Origin: Fibrobacter sp. UWB4 | Lineage (GTDB): Bacteria; Fibrobacterota; Fibrobacteria; Fibrobacterales; Fibrobacteraceae | NCBI RefSeq assembly: GCF_002210345.1 | Contig: NZ_MWQI01000001.1 | Span: 434,001 to 498,000, forward strand | Reading direction: 5' to 3' | Length of the DNA stretch: 64,000 bases | In this document: one piece after another, positions 23,468-31,863 of the stretch | How the letters are laid out: every line of letters begins with the position of its first letter | How positions within the stretch are numbered: position 1 is the first letter of the stretch | Program-made: the position numbers and the translations under genes | Notes under the pieces: generated by a model | What the model was told of the DNA's origin: nothing | The model's database searches: none | Seen by the model: the letters and a program-made list of their open reading frames with translations, nothing else

Positions 23468-25864
23468 TTATTTATTTTGTTTTTTTTGGAAGTAGTCCCA
23501 TATTTCGTTAACCTCGTAGGGCTTATACAAACCTCTTTCATATCCTTCATTAAGTTCTTTTTTTATTTCATCAGAAGACAATTTTTCTTCTTCGAAATAT
23601 TTAATTTGTTTATGGTAATGAGGCTGTTTATCATGCGATGATTGTGTATCGTATGTTTTGTTCTCTGCTTTTTTTGTGCTTTCAATAATCTGAATATTTT
23701 TGTCAATAAAGGCAATCATCAAAATGACTTCATTTTTAGTCCCCTCTATAGGGGTTTTGTTTGCAAAATCAGTTAGTTTCTTTTTTAATTCATCAAAAAC
23801 ATACTTTTTTACAACGTTCCAATCATTATAATCAGCTTGTAGCCATGAAACCTCACGGGTATCAACATATTGTAAAGCTGAAATTGCTGAAAGATATTTG
23901 TCTAAAAATTTTAAATAATTTTTGTCATCTTTTAAATGCCTTATGATTTTTAAATTATTGAATTTATTTAATATATGCAAATATACGCTTTTATTTGATA
24001 TGTTACAGTAGTTGAGAATCCTTATAAAATCAGGAGAAATTTCAGCAATTTCTTCTTGCTGGAAATAAAAATCAATAAGTTTTATCCAATTTACTGGATT
24101 GCTCTCGTATATTTCAAAAGCTTGGAATGTGTCAAATAATTCAGGAATTAGAAATCGATAAATGGTACGATTATCTCTTTCCATGTCTTTCCCGTAATAC
24201 ATTTTTTTGTAAAGTTTTTTAAATTTAGATTTTTGCGATTGTGGTGAAACTCCTAAAACACTTTTGTCCATTTCTATTACAAATTTTTCGTAATTTGTAT
24301 ATTCTGATTTGCCGGCTGCATATAAATTTTTAATCATTCGATTGATCTTGTCGTTGTTTTCTCTTTCATCAACATTTTTGAAAAAATCGTCAATGTTTTT
24401 TTTACGATTCGTATTTTCCTTAATTTCCAAAGAATCTACAAGTGATTTAAAATTATAACCTAGCAAAATAAGAATTTTTAATGCTAGTTTGTTGTTTGAA
24501 TTATTCCAAAGAATTTCTGATTTCTGTTCAATGTTTAAAAATGATTTTAATGAATACATTTTATTGTCGTACTCGAAAATTTCAGCTTCCAAAAAGTTGC
24601 TTGATAGATCAATCTTTTGATATATGGAGTAACAGAAATGTTTAATGTAATAGAATATTATTATAGACTGTTTGGATTTTTTTAAGGACTTAAAAGAGTC
24701 TTTCTTAATAGATGAATTGACTTCTTCTAAGAAAATTTGCATTTTTCTAATGGAAAAAGCGGGGATTTCAAGCTTGTCGAGAGTTTCAATTTGTATTCGT
24801 TTTGAAATTATGTCAGGAATAATTATTGTGTAAGAAAAAAAATTGAAAATGTCTTTTTCTAAATTTGAGTATTTTTCATTTTTACAAAAGAATTGAATGT
24901 TTTTTTCAAAGGAAATGGGGGCTAAAGATGTTGTATAGGGAATGTATTTTTCTAGATAAAGTTTGTTTGTTCCAAGAATTCTAAGCAATTGATTTTCTTC
25001 ATATTGATATACAAATTTTACATAGTCGCAAGAAAGCATATCTACAATGGAAAAAATTTTGAATAGGATTTCTTTGCTTTCTATTCTATCAATATCTTCA
25101 AAAGATATTACAATCGGTTTTCCGATTTTTTGAATATCTTTTTTTATATATTCAAATGACCTTGTATATGAACTTGCTGATAAAAATACATCGCCAACAT
25201 TATATAATGCGGGCTGAGATAATAGCCATTTTATTTTAGAAGATGTGATTGAAAAAATAGATTCGTTTTCTAATTGATAATTGATTTCGTTTAAAATGAA
25301 TTTTTCAACGGAATCTATTGTTACTGAAAGGACTTTGATTGTGAGAAATATGTATTTGTCTTTAAGATCTTTTTCCAATCGTTTAAATAAGAAAGTTTTT
25401 CCATCTCCCCATTGTGCATTTATTCCAATAATATTGTGATTTATGAGCATTATTTTGATTCGTTCTAATTCGTATTTTCGTTCAGAAAAAAGTTTTTCTT
25501 TAGGGATTGTAAATTTGGCATGTTTGAAAAAATGTGATGAAATAAATAAACACAACATTATGAAGTTGAGTGAGGTGTATATAATGAAAATAAAATCAAT
25601 AAAATCAAAGCAAATCCAAAAACCTTTTAGGAATTTTTCAAACAGAAATACTCCTAGATTTGTTAAAGCTATTAAACTAACAAAGCCTCCCCAGTAAATA
25701 TTTCCTTTATAGAAATATTTTGTCAATAGAAATAAAATTAATGGAATGGAAATTCCTAGATATTGAACAAAGTTAATATTTAGAGAAAAAAATATGATAA
25801 AAGATAATGCTGTTGTGAGAAATATTGTGCATGCAATCTTTCTTAAAAGTTTTGATTTCTTCAT
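23468..25864 (-). CDS. Membrane KAP-family P-loop NTPase
   Basis: This is a 798-residue protein. Four hydrophobic segments (about residues 10-30, 33-51, 57-78, 88-110) anchor the N-terminus. They are followed by a P-loop GINAQWGDGKTFLF (147-160; core WGDGKT) and a Walker B region PIVISFEDIDRIES (250-263), the DDLDR-like motif of KAP NTPases. The C-terminal ~450 residues are Lys/Asn/Ile-rich, helical and unrecognised. KAP NTPases are STAND-related ATPases; the founding set includes the phage-exclusion protein PifA, and many members are membrane-tethered. A defence or signalling role is therefore plausible but inferred. The gene is extremely AT-rich compared with its neighbours, a sign of transfer. 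Confidence 0.82.
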   Translation of the reverse strand: MKKSKLLRKIACTIFLTTALSFIIFFSLNINFVQYLGISIPLILFLLTKYFYKGNIYWGGFVSLIALTNLGVFLFEKFLKGFWICFDFIDFIFIIYTSLNFIMLCLFISSHFFKHAKFTIPKEKLFSERKYELERIKIMLINHNIIGINAQWGDGKTFLFKRLEKDLKDKYIFLTIKVLSVTIDSVEKFILNEINYQLENESIFSITSSKIKWLLSQPALYNVGDVFLSASSYTRSFEYIKKDIQKIGKPIVISFEDIDRIESKEILFKIFSIVDMLSCDYVKFVYQYEENQLLRILGTNKLYLEKYIPYTTSLAPISFEKNIQFFCKNEKYSNLEKDIFNFFSYTIIIPDIISKRIQIETLDKLEIPAFSIRKMQIFLEEVNSSIKKDSFKSLKKSKQSIIIFYYIKHFCYSIYQKIDLSSNFLEAEIFEYDNKMYSLKSFLNIEQKSEILWNNSNNKLALKILILLGYNFKSLVDSLEIKENTNRKKNIDDFFKNVDERENNDKINRMIKNLYAAGKSEYTNYEKFVIEMDKSVLGVSPQSQKSKFKKLYKKMYYGKDMERDNRTIYRFLIPELFDTFQAFEIYESNPVNWIKLIDFYFQQEEIAEISPDFIRILNYCNISNKSVYLHILNKFNNLKIIRHLKDDKNYLKFLDKYLSAISALQYVDTREVSWLQADYNDWNVVKKYVFDELKKKLTDFANKTPIEGTKNEVILMIAFIDKNIQIIESTKKAENKTYDTQSSHDKQPHYHKQIKYFEEEKLSSDEIKKELNEGYERGLYKPYEVNEIWDYFQKKQNK

Positions 25865-26543
25865 AGTAATTCATTTTAGAGGATTGTTATTGTTTGCCAA
25901 TAAGGGGTTGTTTATATGTCATTTTTAAATATATACATTATTTAAATGTCGCGTTAGGGATAGTGACCCCTTGGGGCAAAGACTTGCGGACTGTTCTTTT
26001 TTGAAGTTCATAGAAGCAAGGCTTCGTTTTAGGAGGTTGGTAACGAGCGTAGCGAAGGTGGCAACCCCTAAAATATAGTCTGACCCGCATGTATGCGGGG
26101 AACGCCCAAAAGAAAATTATGAATATAGCAGGCCGCGCGAACGACCAGCTTTTTCTATGGAATGCGCGGCCCCTTGCGCGCTCATTTTCGAAATAGTATA
26201 TTCATGGTATAGATAGCACTTCGTCCTGCTGACAGCGTATTCGATTCGGGCAGGTTGTTTCACTATCTGCTTGACGCCGACCTCCCTTTGTTTTGCTTGG
26301 CAGGCGAAAAAATTTGAGGCAGCATACACCCTATGGGGAAACTGGCCCCCTGGCGATCAACGTAGAGCACCGTCTGTCATAAGAAAAATATGGTAGACGT
26401 AAAGCCTTGTCGTTAAAGGTTTGTGAACGATTGTCTTGTGGCGATCGCTGTGTTCTACTGTCGTTATTGAGGTTCTCGTTTGCAGATCACAACTGTTTAA
26501 CCATTCAAAAAGGACATCCCGTTTGGCGGGATGAATCGAAAAT
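25865..26543. other. Long non-coding structured stretch upstream of rpn
   Basis: About 680 bases without a convincing gene. The first 80 nt are AT-rich and hold the KAP promoter. Then composition switches to near 50% GC with hairpins: CCCC/GGGG at ~25969-25978, GAAG...CTTC at ~26010-26023, CCCGCAT/ATGCGGG at ~26082-26099, GCGCGGCC/GCGC at ~26164-26180, and CATCCCG/CGGGATG (~26515-26533) just before the rpn start. A 70-codon minus-strand frame (26117-26329) gives a reasonable-looking peptide containing KQIVKQPARIEYAVSRTKC and may be a gene remnant. No tRNA or known RNA class is recognised. Confidence 0.5.
26127..26154. repeat. Direct repeat copy 1 flanking the rpn unit
   Basis: AGCAGGCCGCGCGAACGACC followed by AGCTTTTT. 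It matches 27557-27584 in the same orientation with two mismatches over about 26 nt. The two copies are 1430 bp apart and bracket the structured stretch plus the rpn gene. Confidence 0.65.
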
Positions 26544-27527
26544 ATGGATTGTTCTCAGCACTATAAAATGCTTAAGGATATGGAAAAGGATCCGAAGAAC
26601 CTTGCCAAGTATCAAAAAATGTACAAATACGCTTATCTTTTGAGTGATGGCGTTTTCAAGATTGTATTCACGGAGGAAAAGTCACATTCGCTTCTCATTT
26701 CGCTGTTGAATGCGATGCTTGACTTGCATGGTGGTGATGCCATCGGGGAAATTTCGCTGGAAATGCAGGAATTCCCGGGTATTTTCAATAAGAAAAATTG
26801 TATTGTCGATATCATTGGCACGACCAATGCTGGCGAAAAGGTTCTTGTTGAAATTCAACAGCAAAAGGACAAGTTTTTCAAGGATCGCGTAGAATACTAT
26901 GTATCTCGTGTTATTGAAAATCAGGTTCATAAGAGCGAAAAATTTGAATTGCCACATATCTATTTTCTTGGACTTCTGGATTTTGAACTTTTCCCAGAAG
27001 AAGAACATGAATACATCCATCATGTCGATGAAATGTGTCATGGCAAGAAGTTCTTCCCAAAGATTCAGAAGGTTTTCGTGGAAATTGAAAAGTTCTTCAA
27101 GCTTGAAAAGTTGGGTTTTACTAAGGATGATGAGTCTGATGCTGCTCAGTGGCTCCGTGCTATCAGGGTTGTTATCAAGGAAGAACCTGCTCCTGAAAAA
27201 ATTATGCAGAATGAAACGTTTAGGCGGTTGCTTGAATCGGTGAAATTGATTAATTTTGCAGAAGAGCTTTTCAACTGCGAGGTAAAGAAAATGACGGATG
27301 TGATGGCTGAACGCGAAAACGCTTTTGCCGAAGGCAAGGAAGAAGGCCGTGTCGCTGGTTTCGCCGAAGGTAGGGCGGAAGGCTTTGCGGAAGGGGCTTC
27401 TACCGAGCGGACGAAAGCGGATCAGGAAAAACGCCAAATGGCGAAAAGTCTCAAGGAACAGAATGTCGATGTTTCTATAATCGCTAAATCGACTGGTTTT
27501 TCTGAAGAGGAAATTCGCAGTTTATAG
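26544..27527 (+). CDS. Rpn family recombination-promoting nuclease / PD-(D/E)XK transposase-like protein
   Basis: This 327-residue protein has the Rpn core: YLLSDGVFKIVFTEE, LLISLLNAMLDL, CIVDIIGTTNAGEKVLVEIQQ and FKDRVEYYVSR. Candidate catalytic residues are D89 (IVDI), E103 and Q105 (VEIQ), matching the D...ExQ variant of the PD-(D/E)XK fold. RpnA of E. coli is a DNA endonuclease that raises RecA-independent recombination. The C-terminus holds EG-repeats (AEGKEEGRVAGFAEGRAEG) and a small helical domain. An in-frame ATG at 27291 has GAGGT 7 nt upstream, so a 78-residue C-terminal product may also be made. Starts at 26568 or 26580 are alternatives. Direct repeats flank the unit. Confidence 0.88.
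   Translation: MDCSQHYKMLKDMEKDPKNLAKYQKMYKYAYLLSDGVFKIVFTEEKSHSLLISLLNAMLDLHGGDAIGEISLEMQEFPGIFNKKNCIVDIIGTTNAGEKVLVEIQQQKDKFFKDRVEYYVSRVIENQVHKSEKFELPHIYFLGLLDFELFPEEEHEYIHHVDEMCHGKKFFPKIQKVFVEIEKFFKLEKLGFTKDDESDAAQWLRAIRVVIKEEPAPEKIMQNETFRRLLESVKLINFAEELFNCEVKKMTDVMAERENAFAEGKEEGRVAGFAEGRAEGFAEGASTERTKADQEKRQMAKSLKEQNVDVSIIAKSTGFSEEEIRSL
27279..27293 (+). promoter_or_regulatory. Internal ribosome-binding site and ATG inside rpn
   Basis: GAGGT (27279-27283) lies 7 nt before ATG (27291-27293), in frame with the rpn gene. Its strength exceeds the site of the full-length start. It would yield the 78-residue C-terminal domain beginning MTDVMAERENAFAEG. Confidence 0.55.
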
Positions 27528-27556
27528 CTAAAATTCAGTTTTTAAGAATGCAAAAA

Positions 27557-27584
27557 AGCAGGCCGCGTGAACGACCTGCTTTTC
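27557..27584. terminator. Bidirectional terminator and direct repeat copy 2
   Basis: AGCAGG (27557-27562) pairs with CCTGCT (27575-27580), with A-rich and T-rich flanks on either side, between the convergent rpn and agcS genes. Its sequence repeats the element at 26127-26154. Confidence 0.8.
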
Positions 27585-27597
27585 TTGTACCGTAATT

Positions 27598-29031
27598 TTA
27601 CAGCTTCTGACCTTCGTTCCAGTAATCGGTGGGTTGCTCGACGCCGCATTCTTTTGCGATGTAGACGGGTTCGAGGCCTTTCTTCTTTTGGTCGGTGTAG
27701 TTCTTGAGTGCCTTGATGGCAATTGGCGAGAGTATCAAGATGACGGGGATGTTCACGAGGACCATGAGGCCTTGGCAAAGGTCTGCGCTGTCCCAGGCGA
27801 ACGATGCGCTGGAGGTGGCGCCTAAGAAGACGATGGCGGTCGCGATGGTCTTGAATACGTTGCGGATTTTCTTGGTGGGGCGTCTGTTCAAGATGAAGCG
27901 GAGGCAGCCTTCGGTGTAGTAGTAGTTCCCGATGAGTGTGGTGTAGCCAAAGAGGCACATGGAGAATGTGATGAAGATGGCGCCGTTGCTGCCGAGGACG
28001 GAGGCGAGAGACTTTTGTACGTAAATGATTCCCGAAATGTCCTTGCTGGGTTCGATGTTGGTCGAGAGGCACATGAGGGCTGTGGCGGAGCAGATGAGAA
28101 GTGTGTCGATGAATACGGAAAGCGATTGCACGAGGCCTTGCTTGACGGGGTGCGAGACGCTTGCGCTTGCGCTCGCGTTCGGGGCGGAACCCATACCTGC
28201 TTCGTTGGAGTAGAGGCCGCGCTTGATGCCGTACATGATGCAGCTTCCGGCGAAGCCGCCGAATCCTGCGTCAAACGAGAATGCGTTCTTGAAAATCGTG
28301 CCGAACATGGCGGGAACATTTGAGATGTTGTATATGATAATGCCGAAGGCGACGATGACGTAGATAGTTCCCATGAAGGGGACGAGGTAACTTGTGATGG
28401 TGGAAATTTTCTTAGCGCCTTCCCAAATGCAAAGAGCGAAGAGGGCGGCTAAAATGAATCCGACGATGAACGGTGTGGATGCCTGATCGTAGAATTTGTA
28501 TCCGGTGAGGGAGTCTTGAATGTTGTATGAGGCGAGCAGGTTGTAGCCCACGATATAGGTGAGGAGCACAAAGCCCGAGAAGAGAACGCCGAGCCAGCGC
28601 TTGCCGAGTGCAGTCTGAATGTAATAGGACGGTCCGCCGTAGGAGTGTCCCGTGACATCGTCGTGGCGCTTGTAAATCTGGGCGAGGGTAGATTCTACGA
28701 ATGCGGAGGCAGCGCCGAGGATGGCAATGACCCACATCCAGAAAATGGCGCCCGGGCCGCCGAGGCAAACGGCCGAAGATACGCCGACGATGTTTCCGGT
28801 GCCGACGCGGGAGGCTGTCGAAACCATCAATGCCGCAAATGACGAAATTCCGTGCTTGTGCAATGGCTTTTCGCGAGTAACGCGGAATGTTTCAATCAGG
28901 TAGCGGACTTGCGGAAATCCCAAGCGAACGGAAAGAAATACCCCGGCTACAATCAAAAATAGCGGGACTATGTAGAAATCGTAAAGGGCGGTGTTAAGCG
29001 CCGAAACAATGGGATGTAAGGGGTTTGACAT
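27598..29031 (-). CDS. Alanine/glycine:cation symporter (AGCS family)
   Basis: This is a 477-residue polytopic inner-membrane protein. Family motifs are clear: ALMVSTASRVGTGNIVGVSSAV, GGPGAIFWMWVIAILGAASAFVE, HSYGGPSYYIQTALG, and SNEAGMGSAPNASASASVSHPVKQG. These correspond to the sodium-coupled transporters that import alanine or glycine. Length and topology are typical. The start at 29031 is ATG (MSNPLHPIVSALNTALYDFY). It is divergent from an aminotransferase, which may share substrate context (amino-acid use), but this is only suggestive. A bidirectional terminator lies 13 nt after the stop. Confidence 0.93.
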   Translation of the reverse strand: MSNPLHPIVSALNTALYDFYIVPLFLIVAGVFLSVRLGFPQVRYLIETFRVTREKPLHKHGISSFAALMVSTASRVGTGNIVGVSSAVCLGGPGAIFWMWVIAILGAASAFVESTLAQIYKRHDDVTGHSYGGPSYYIQTALGKRWLGVLFSGFVLLTYIVGYNLLASYNIQDSLTGYKFYDQASTPFIVGFILAALFALCIWEGAKKISTITSYLVPFMGTIYVIVAFGIIIYNISNVPAMFGTIFKNAFSFDAGFGGFAGSCIMYGIKRGLYSNEAGMGSAPNASASASVSHPVKQGLVQSLSVFIDTLLICSATALMCLSTNIEPSKDISGIIYVQKSLASVLGSNGAIFITFSMCLFGYTTLIGNYYYTEGCLRFILNRRPTKKIRNVFKTIATAIVFLGATSSASFAWDSADLCQGLMVLVNIPVILILSPIAIKALKNYTDQKKKGLEPVYIAKECGVEQPTDYWNEGQKL

Positions 29032-29081
29032 AGAAATCTCCTATTGGATAAATAGTAGAAAAATTTTTAAATTTGCCTGCC

Positions 29082-30245
29082 ATGCAACCGTTAAGTAAAC
29101 GTACTGAAACTTTTACCGATTCCGTTATCCGCCGAATGACCCGTATTGCCAATGCTTGCGGGGCTATTAACCTGTCGCAGGGATTTCCTGATTTTGACCC
29201 GCCTGAGGCGCTCACGAAGCGTCTTTCGGAGGTGGCATTGACGGGTCCGCACCAGTATGCGATTACTTTTGGCGCGCAGAATTTCCGCGAGGCGCTGAGC
29301 GACAAGCAGTTCCATTTTAGCGGGCTGCGTTACGATCCGCAAAAAGAGATAGTGATTACATGCGGCAGTACCGAAGCGATGATGGCTTCGATGATGTCGG
29401 TCTGCAATCCGGGCGATAAGGTGGTTTTGTTCTCGCCGTTTTACGAGAACTATTCCGCGGATACGATTTTGTGCGGGGCGACTCCTGTCTATGTGCCGCT
29501 TTCGCCTGTTGACTTGAGTTTTGATGCGAATGTGCTTGAAAGTGCGATGGCGCAACCTGGCGTGAAGGCGCTAGTGCTTTGCAATCCAGCAAATCCGAGT
29601 GGTAAAGTCTTTACGCACGAAGAGCTTTCGATCATCGCATCGCTTGCAATCAAGTACGACTTGTATGTGATTACGGATGAGGTTTACGAGCATATTGTTT
29701 TTGCTCCGCATCGCCATACTTACATTGCAACGCTCCCGGGAATGTTCGAACGCACGATTGAATGTAGCAGCTTGAGCAAGACTTACTCGATTACGGGCTG
29801 GCGTTTGGGCTACGTACTTGCGGCAGAACCGGTTATGGAACGCATCAAGAAGGTTCATGACTTTTTGACGGTGGGGGCTGCGGCTCCGTTGATGGAAGCG
29901 GCAGTGACGGCGCTCCGTTTTGATGATTCGTATTATACGGGCTTGCAAGCGCATTACACGCACATGAAGGATGTGTTTACAAGCGGACTCCGCAATCTCG
30001 GTTTGCGTTTTACAGAACCGCAGGGCGCTTATTTTGTACTCGTTGATACTAGCGAGTTCGGGTATGAAGGAGATGAACAATTCTGCATTGATATGGCGCA
30101 GAAGGTGGGTGTCGCGGCAGTGCCTGGCTCAAGCTTCTTCCGTGAACCGGTGGACCATCTTGTTCGCCTGCATTTTGCAAAGAAAGACGAAACGCTCTAC
30201 GAAGCGCTCAACCGTTTGGAAAATTTGTACAAACTCAAACGGTAA
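29082..30245 (+). CDS. PLP-dependent aminotransferase, class I/II
   Basis: This 387-residue fold-type I enzyme has INLSQGFPDFDPPEAL near the N-terminus, the glycine-poor cofactor region CGSTEAMMA, the NPANPSGKVFTHEEL substrate loop, ITDEVYEH (Asp contacting the PLP nitrogen) and the Schiff-base lysine K233 in SSLSKTYSITGWRLGY. The C-terminal Arg in DHLVRLHFA would bind substrate carboxylate. The SQGFPDFDPP start is typical of the methionine/kynurenine/aromatic aminotransferase group (YbdL/KAT-like); substrate cannot be fixed from sequence. ATG at 29082 is preferred: TAAATTT lies 7 nt upstream and no ribosome-binding site is present, so it may be leaderless. A terminator follows. Confidence 0.9.
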   Translation: MQPLSKRTETFTDSVIRRMTRIANACGAINLSQGFPDFDPPEALTKRLSEVALTGPHQYAITFGAQNFREALSDKQFHFSGLRYDPQKEIVITCGSTEAMMASMMSVCNPGDKVVLFSPFYENYSADTILCGATPVYVPLSPVDLSFDANVLESAMAQPGVKALVLCNPANPSGKVFTHEELSIIASLAIKYDLYVITDEVYEHIVFAPHRHTYIATLPGMFERTIECSSLSKTYSITGWRLGYVLAAEPVMERIKKVHDFLTVGAAAPLMEAAVTALRFDDSYYTGLQAHYTHMKDVFTSGLRNLGLRFTEPQGAYFVLVDTSEFGYEGDEQFCIDMAQKVGVAAVPGSSFFREPVDHLVRLHFAKKDETLYEALNRLENLYKLKR

Positions 30246-30275
30246 TGCTGTAAGAGATGATTTTACTTTGAAAAT

Positions 30276-30306
30276 TGCGAGGCTCTGTGCTTCGCTTTTT
30301 TTATAC
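30276..30306 (+). terminator. Rho-independent terminator of the aminotransferase gene
   Basis: GCGAG pairs with CTTCGC around GCTCTGTG, followed by seven T residues. The stem is short with one wobble pair. Confidence 0.65.
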
Positions 30307-30434
30307 AAATTTATTTTGAATAGATTTGTTATAAATAAATTGTATCATCAGTAATGAAATAATAGTATTGGACAAAAGCCTCCGCAGAATCTATCATTGT
30401 GCCTACAAAAATCAACTTAACAATGGAGGATTCA

Positions 30435-31829
30435 ATGAATATCTTTAAAAAACGTACGAAACTTTCGACTATTATTTTAGCATCGCTCCTTTCTCTTTCT
30501 GCATGTTCTGATGATGATTCAAATTCTGTCGCTCCATCAACCTCTGAAGAACATGAACATCATGCTACAGATGAACACTCCGGTTCTGGCGAAACGCATT
30601 CCGGTGCTGCCGATGAACATTCTGGTCATGCTACGGAATCTGGTGACCACAAATCTGCATCAAGCGGCTTGACGCTTGGCGAAGAAAATATTAAAGACTG
30701 CATCATCTTCTTGCAAGATACGACGATTGATGGCGTGTTGACGGTGAATGCTTCAACGCCGGGCGCAACAGTGCTTAAAAACGTCAAGGTCACGGGCAAT
30801 TTGCTAATCAAGCGCTCGGGCCGTGTCGATTTTTCGGGCAGTGCCGATGTGGTTCACGTGGGTAGCAGCAATACGGATGTCTACGCTTTTGAAGACAACG
30901 CAAAGGTGAATGGTCATCATTTTATGGGCAAGAACAATACCTTTACGAGCACGAGGTTTTCGGATTATCAAAAAGTTGATTGGACCGAAAAGGCTGCGCA
31001 TTTGTCTACAGGAATCCACTTGGCTTATACGGTTACGGGTGACGAAAAGGGAACTCCTGTCATTTTGATTCATGGGCTTACGGATGGTCGTGTTTCGTGG
31101 TCGCAGGTGGCGCCGGCGCTTGCAAAGAAGGGCTACCGCGTTTATGTTCCGGAACTCCGCGGTAACGGAAAGACGGACAAGCCTATTGAAGAATCCGCTT
31201 ATGCGGTCAAGGAATTGACTCACGATATTGCAGCCTTTATTGACAAACTAGAACTGAAGAAACCGCATATTGTGGGGCATTCTTTTGGTTCGTTTATTGC
31301 TCAGGAATTGGCTGTTTCGCATGCGGATAAAATCGGTTCCATTACATTGATCGGTTCTGCTGCCGCTGTCGATAAGAAAAATTCTACTGTAGATTGGCTT
31401 GTGAACGGCTCGGACGATAAGTCGTTCGATGGCGTTTTCGCTTACGATTCCATACAAAAGCTTCCTGAAACGTTCTTTGAAAAGTGGGGCAACAGCACGA
31501 ATCCGGATAAGGATTTCCAGACGGCTTATTTGGAACATTTAAAACAGGTTCCGTATTACGCATGGAAATTCCTTGTCAAGAGCTTTGTTGCCGTTGACAA
31601 CGCAAAGCGCCTTTCTTCGATTACATCGGATGTCCAGATTATCTGGGGTACAAAGGACGCTATATTCGATAAAAAGTCGCAGGAAGCGTTGCAGAATGGC
31701 CTTTCTAAGGCAAAGAAAGTCGTGTTCCGTGAAGTCAAAGATGCGGACCATAATACACATTGGGGCTCCAAAGCTGCTGTAGAAACTGTGACGGACTACA
31801 TCGACAACTTTATCAAAGGCGACAAGTAA
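30435..31829 (+). CDS. His-rich lipoprotein with alpha/beta-hydrolase domain
   Basis: This 464-residue protein starts at 30435, with GGAGGA 5-6 nt upstream. A lipoprotein signal (LASLLSLSAC) places it at the envelope. Residues ~34-75 form a His/Glu/Ser-rich segment (EEHEHHATDEHSGSGETHSG), a likely metal-binding tract. A short beta-rich segment (~80-185) precedes an alpha/beta-hydrolase domain: HGLTDGR oxyanion region, nucleophile S283 in GHSFGS, acid in WGTKDAIF, and His in DADHNTHWG. The substrate is unknown. The combination of a His-rich linker with a hydrolase is unusual. It heads a run with a Met-rich outer-membrane-type protein and a small exported protein. Confidence 0.85.
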   Translation: MNIFKKRTKLSTIILASLLSLSACSDDDSNSVAPSTSEEHEHHATDEHSGSGETHSGAADEHSGHATESGDHKSASSGLTLGEENIKDCIIFLQDTTIDGVLTVNASTPGATVLKNVKVTGNLLIKRSGRVDFSGSADVVHVGSSNTDVYAFEDNAKVNGHHFMGKNNTFTSTRFSDYQKVDWTEKAAHLSTGIHLAYTVTGDEKGTPVILIHGLTDGRVSWSQVAPALAKKGYRVYVPELRGNGKTDKPIEESAYAVKELTHDIAAFIDKLELKKPHIVGHSFGSFIAQELAVSHADKIGSITLIGSAAAVDKKNSTVDWLVNGSDDKSFDGVFAYDSIQKLPETFFEKWGNSTNPDKDFQTAYLEHLKQVPYYAWKFLVKSFVAVDNAKRLSSITSDVQIIWGTKDAIFDKKSQEALQNGLSKAKKVVFREVKDADHNTHWGSKAAVETVTDYIDNFIKGDK

Positions 31830-31863
31830 TTAATCATTATAGGGAGGAGCGTCTGTAAAAAGG

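Noticed and set aside
26235-26262. TTCGATTC-like segment suggesting a tRNA T-loop
   Set aside because: No flanking acceptor, D or anticodon stems of the right spacing can be drawn.
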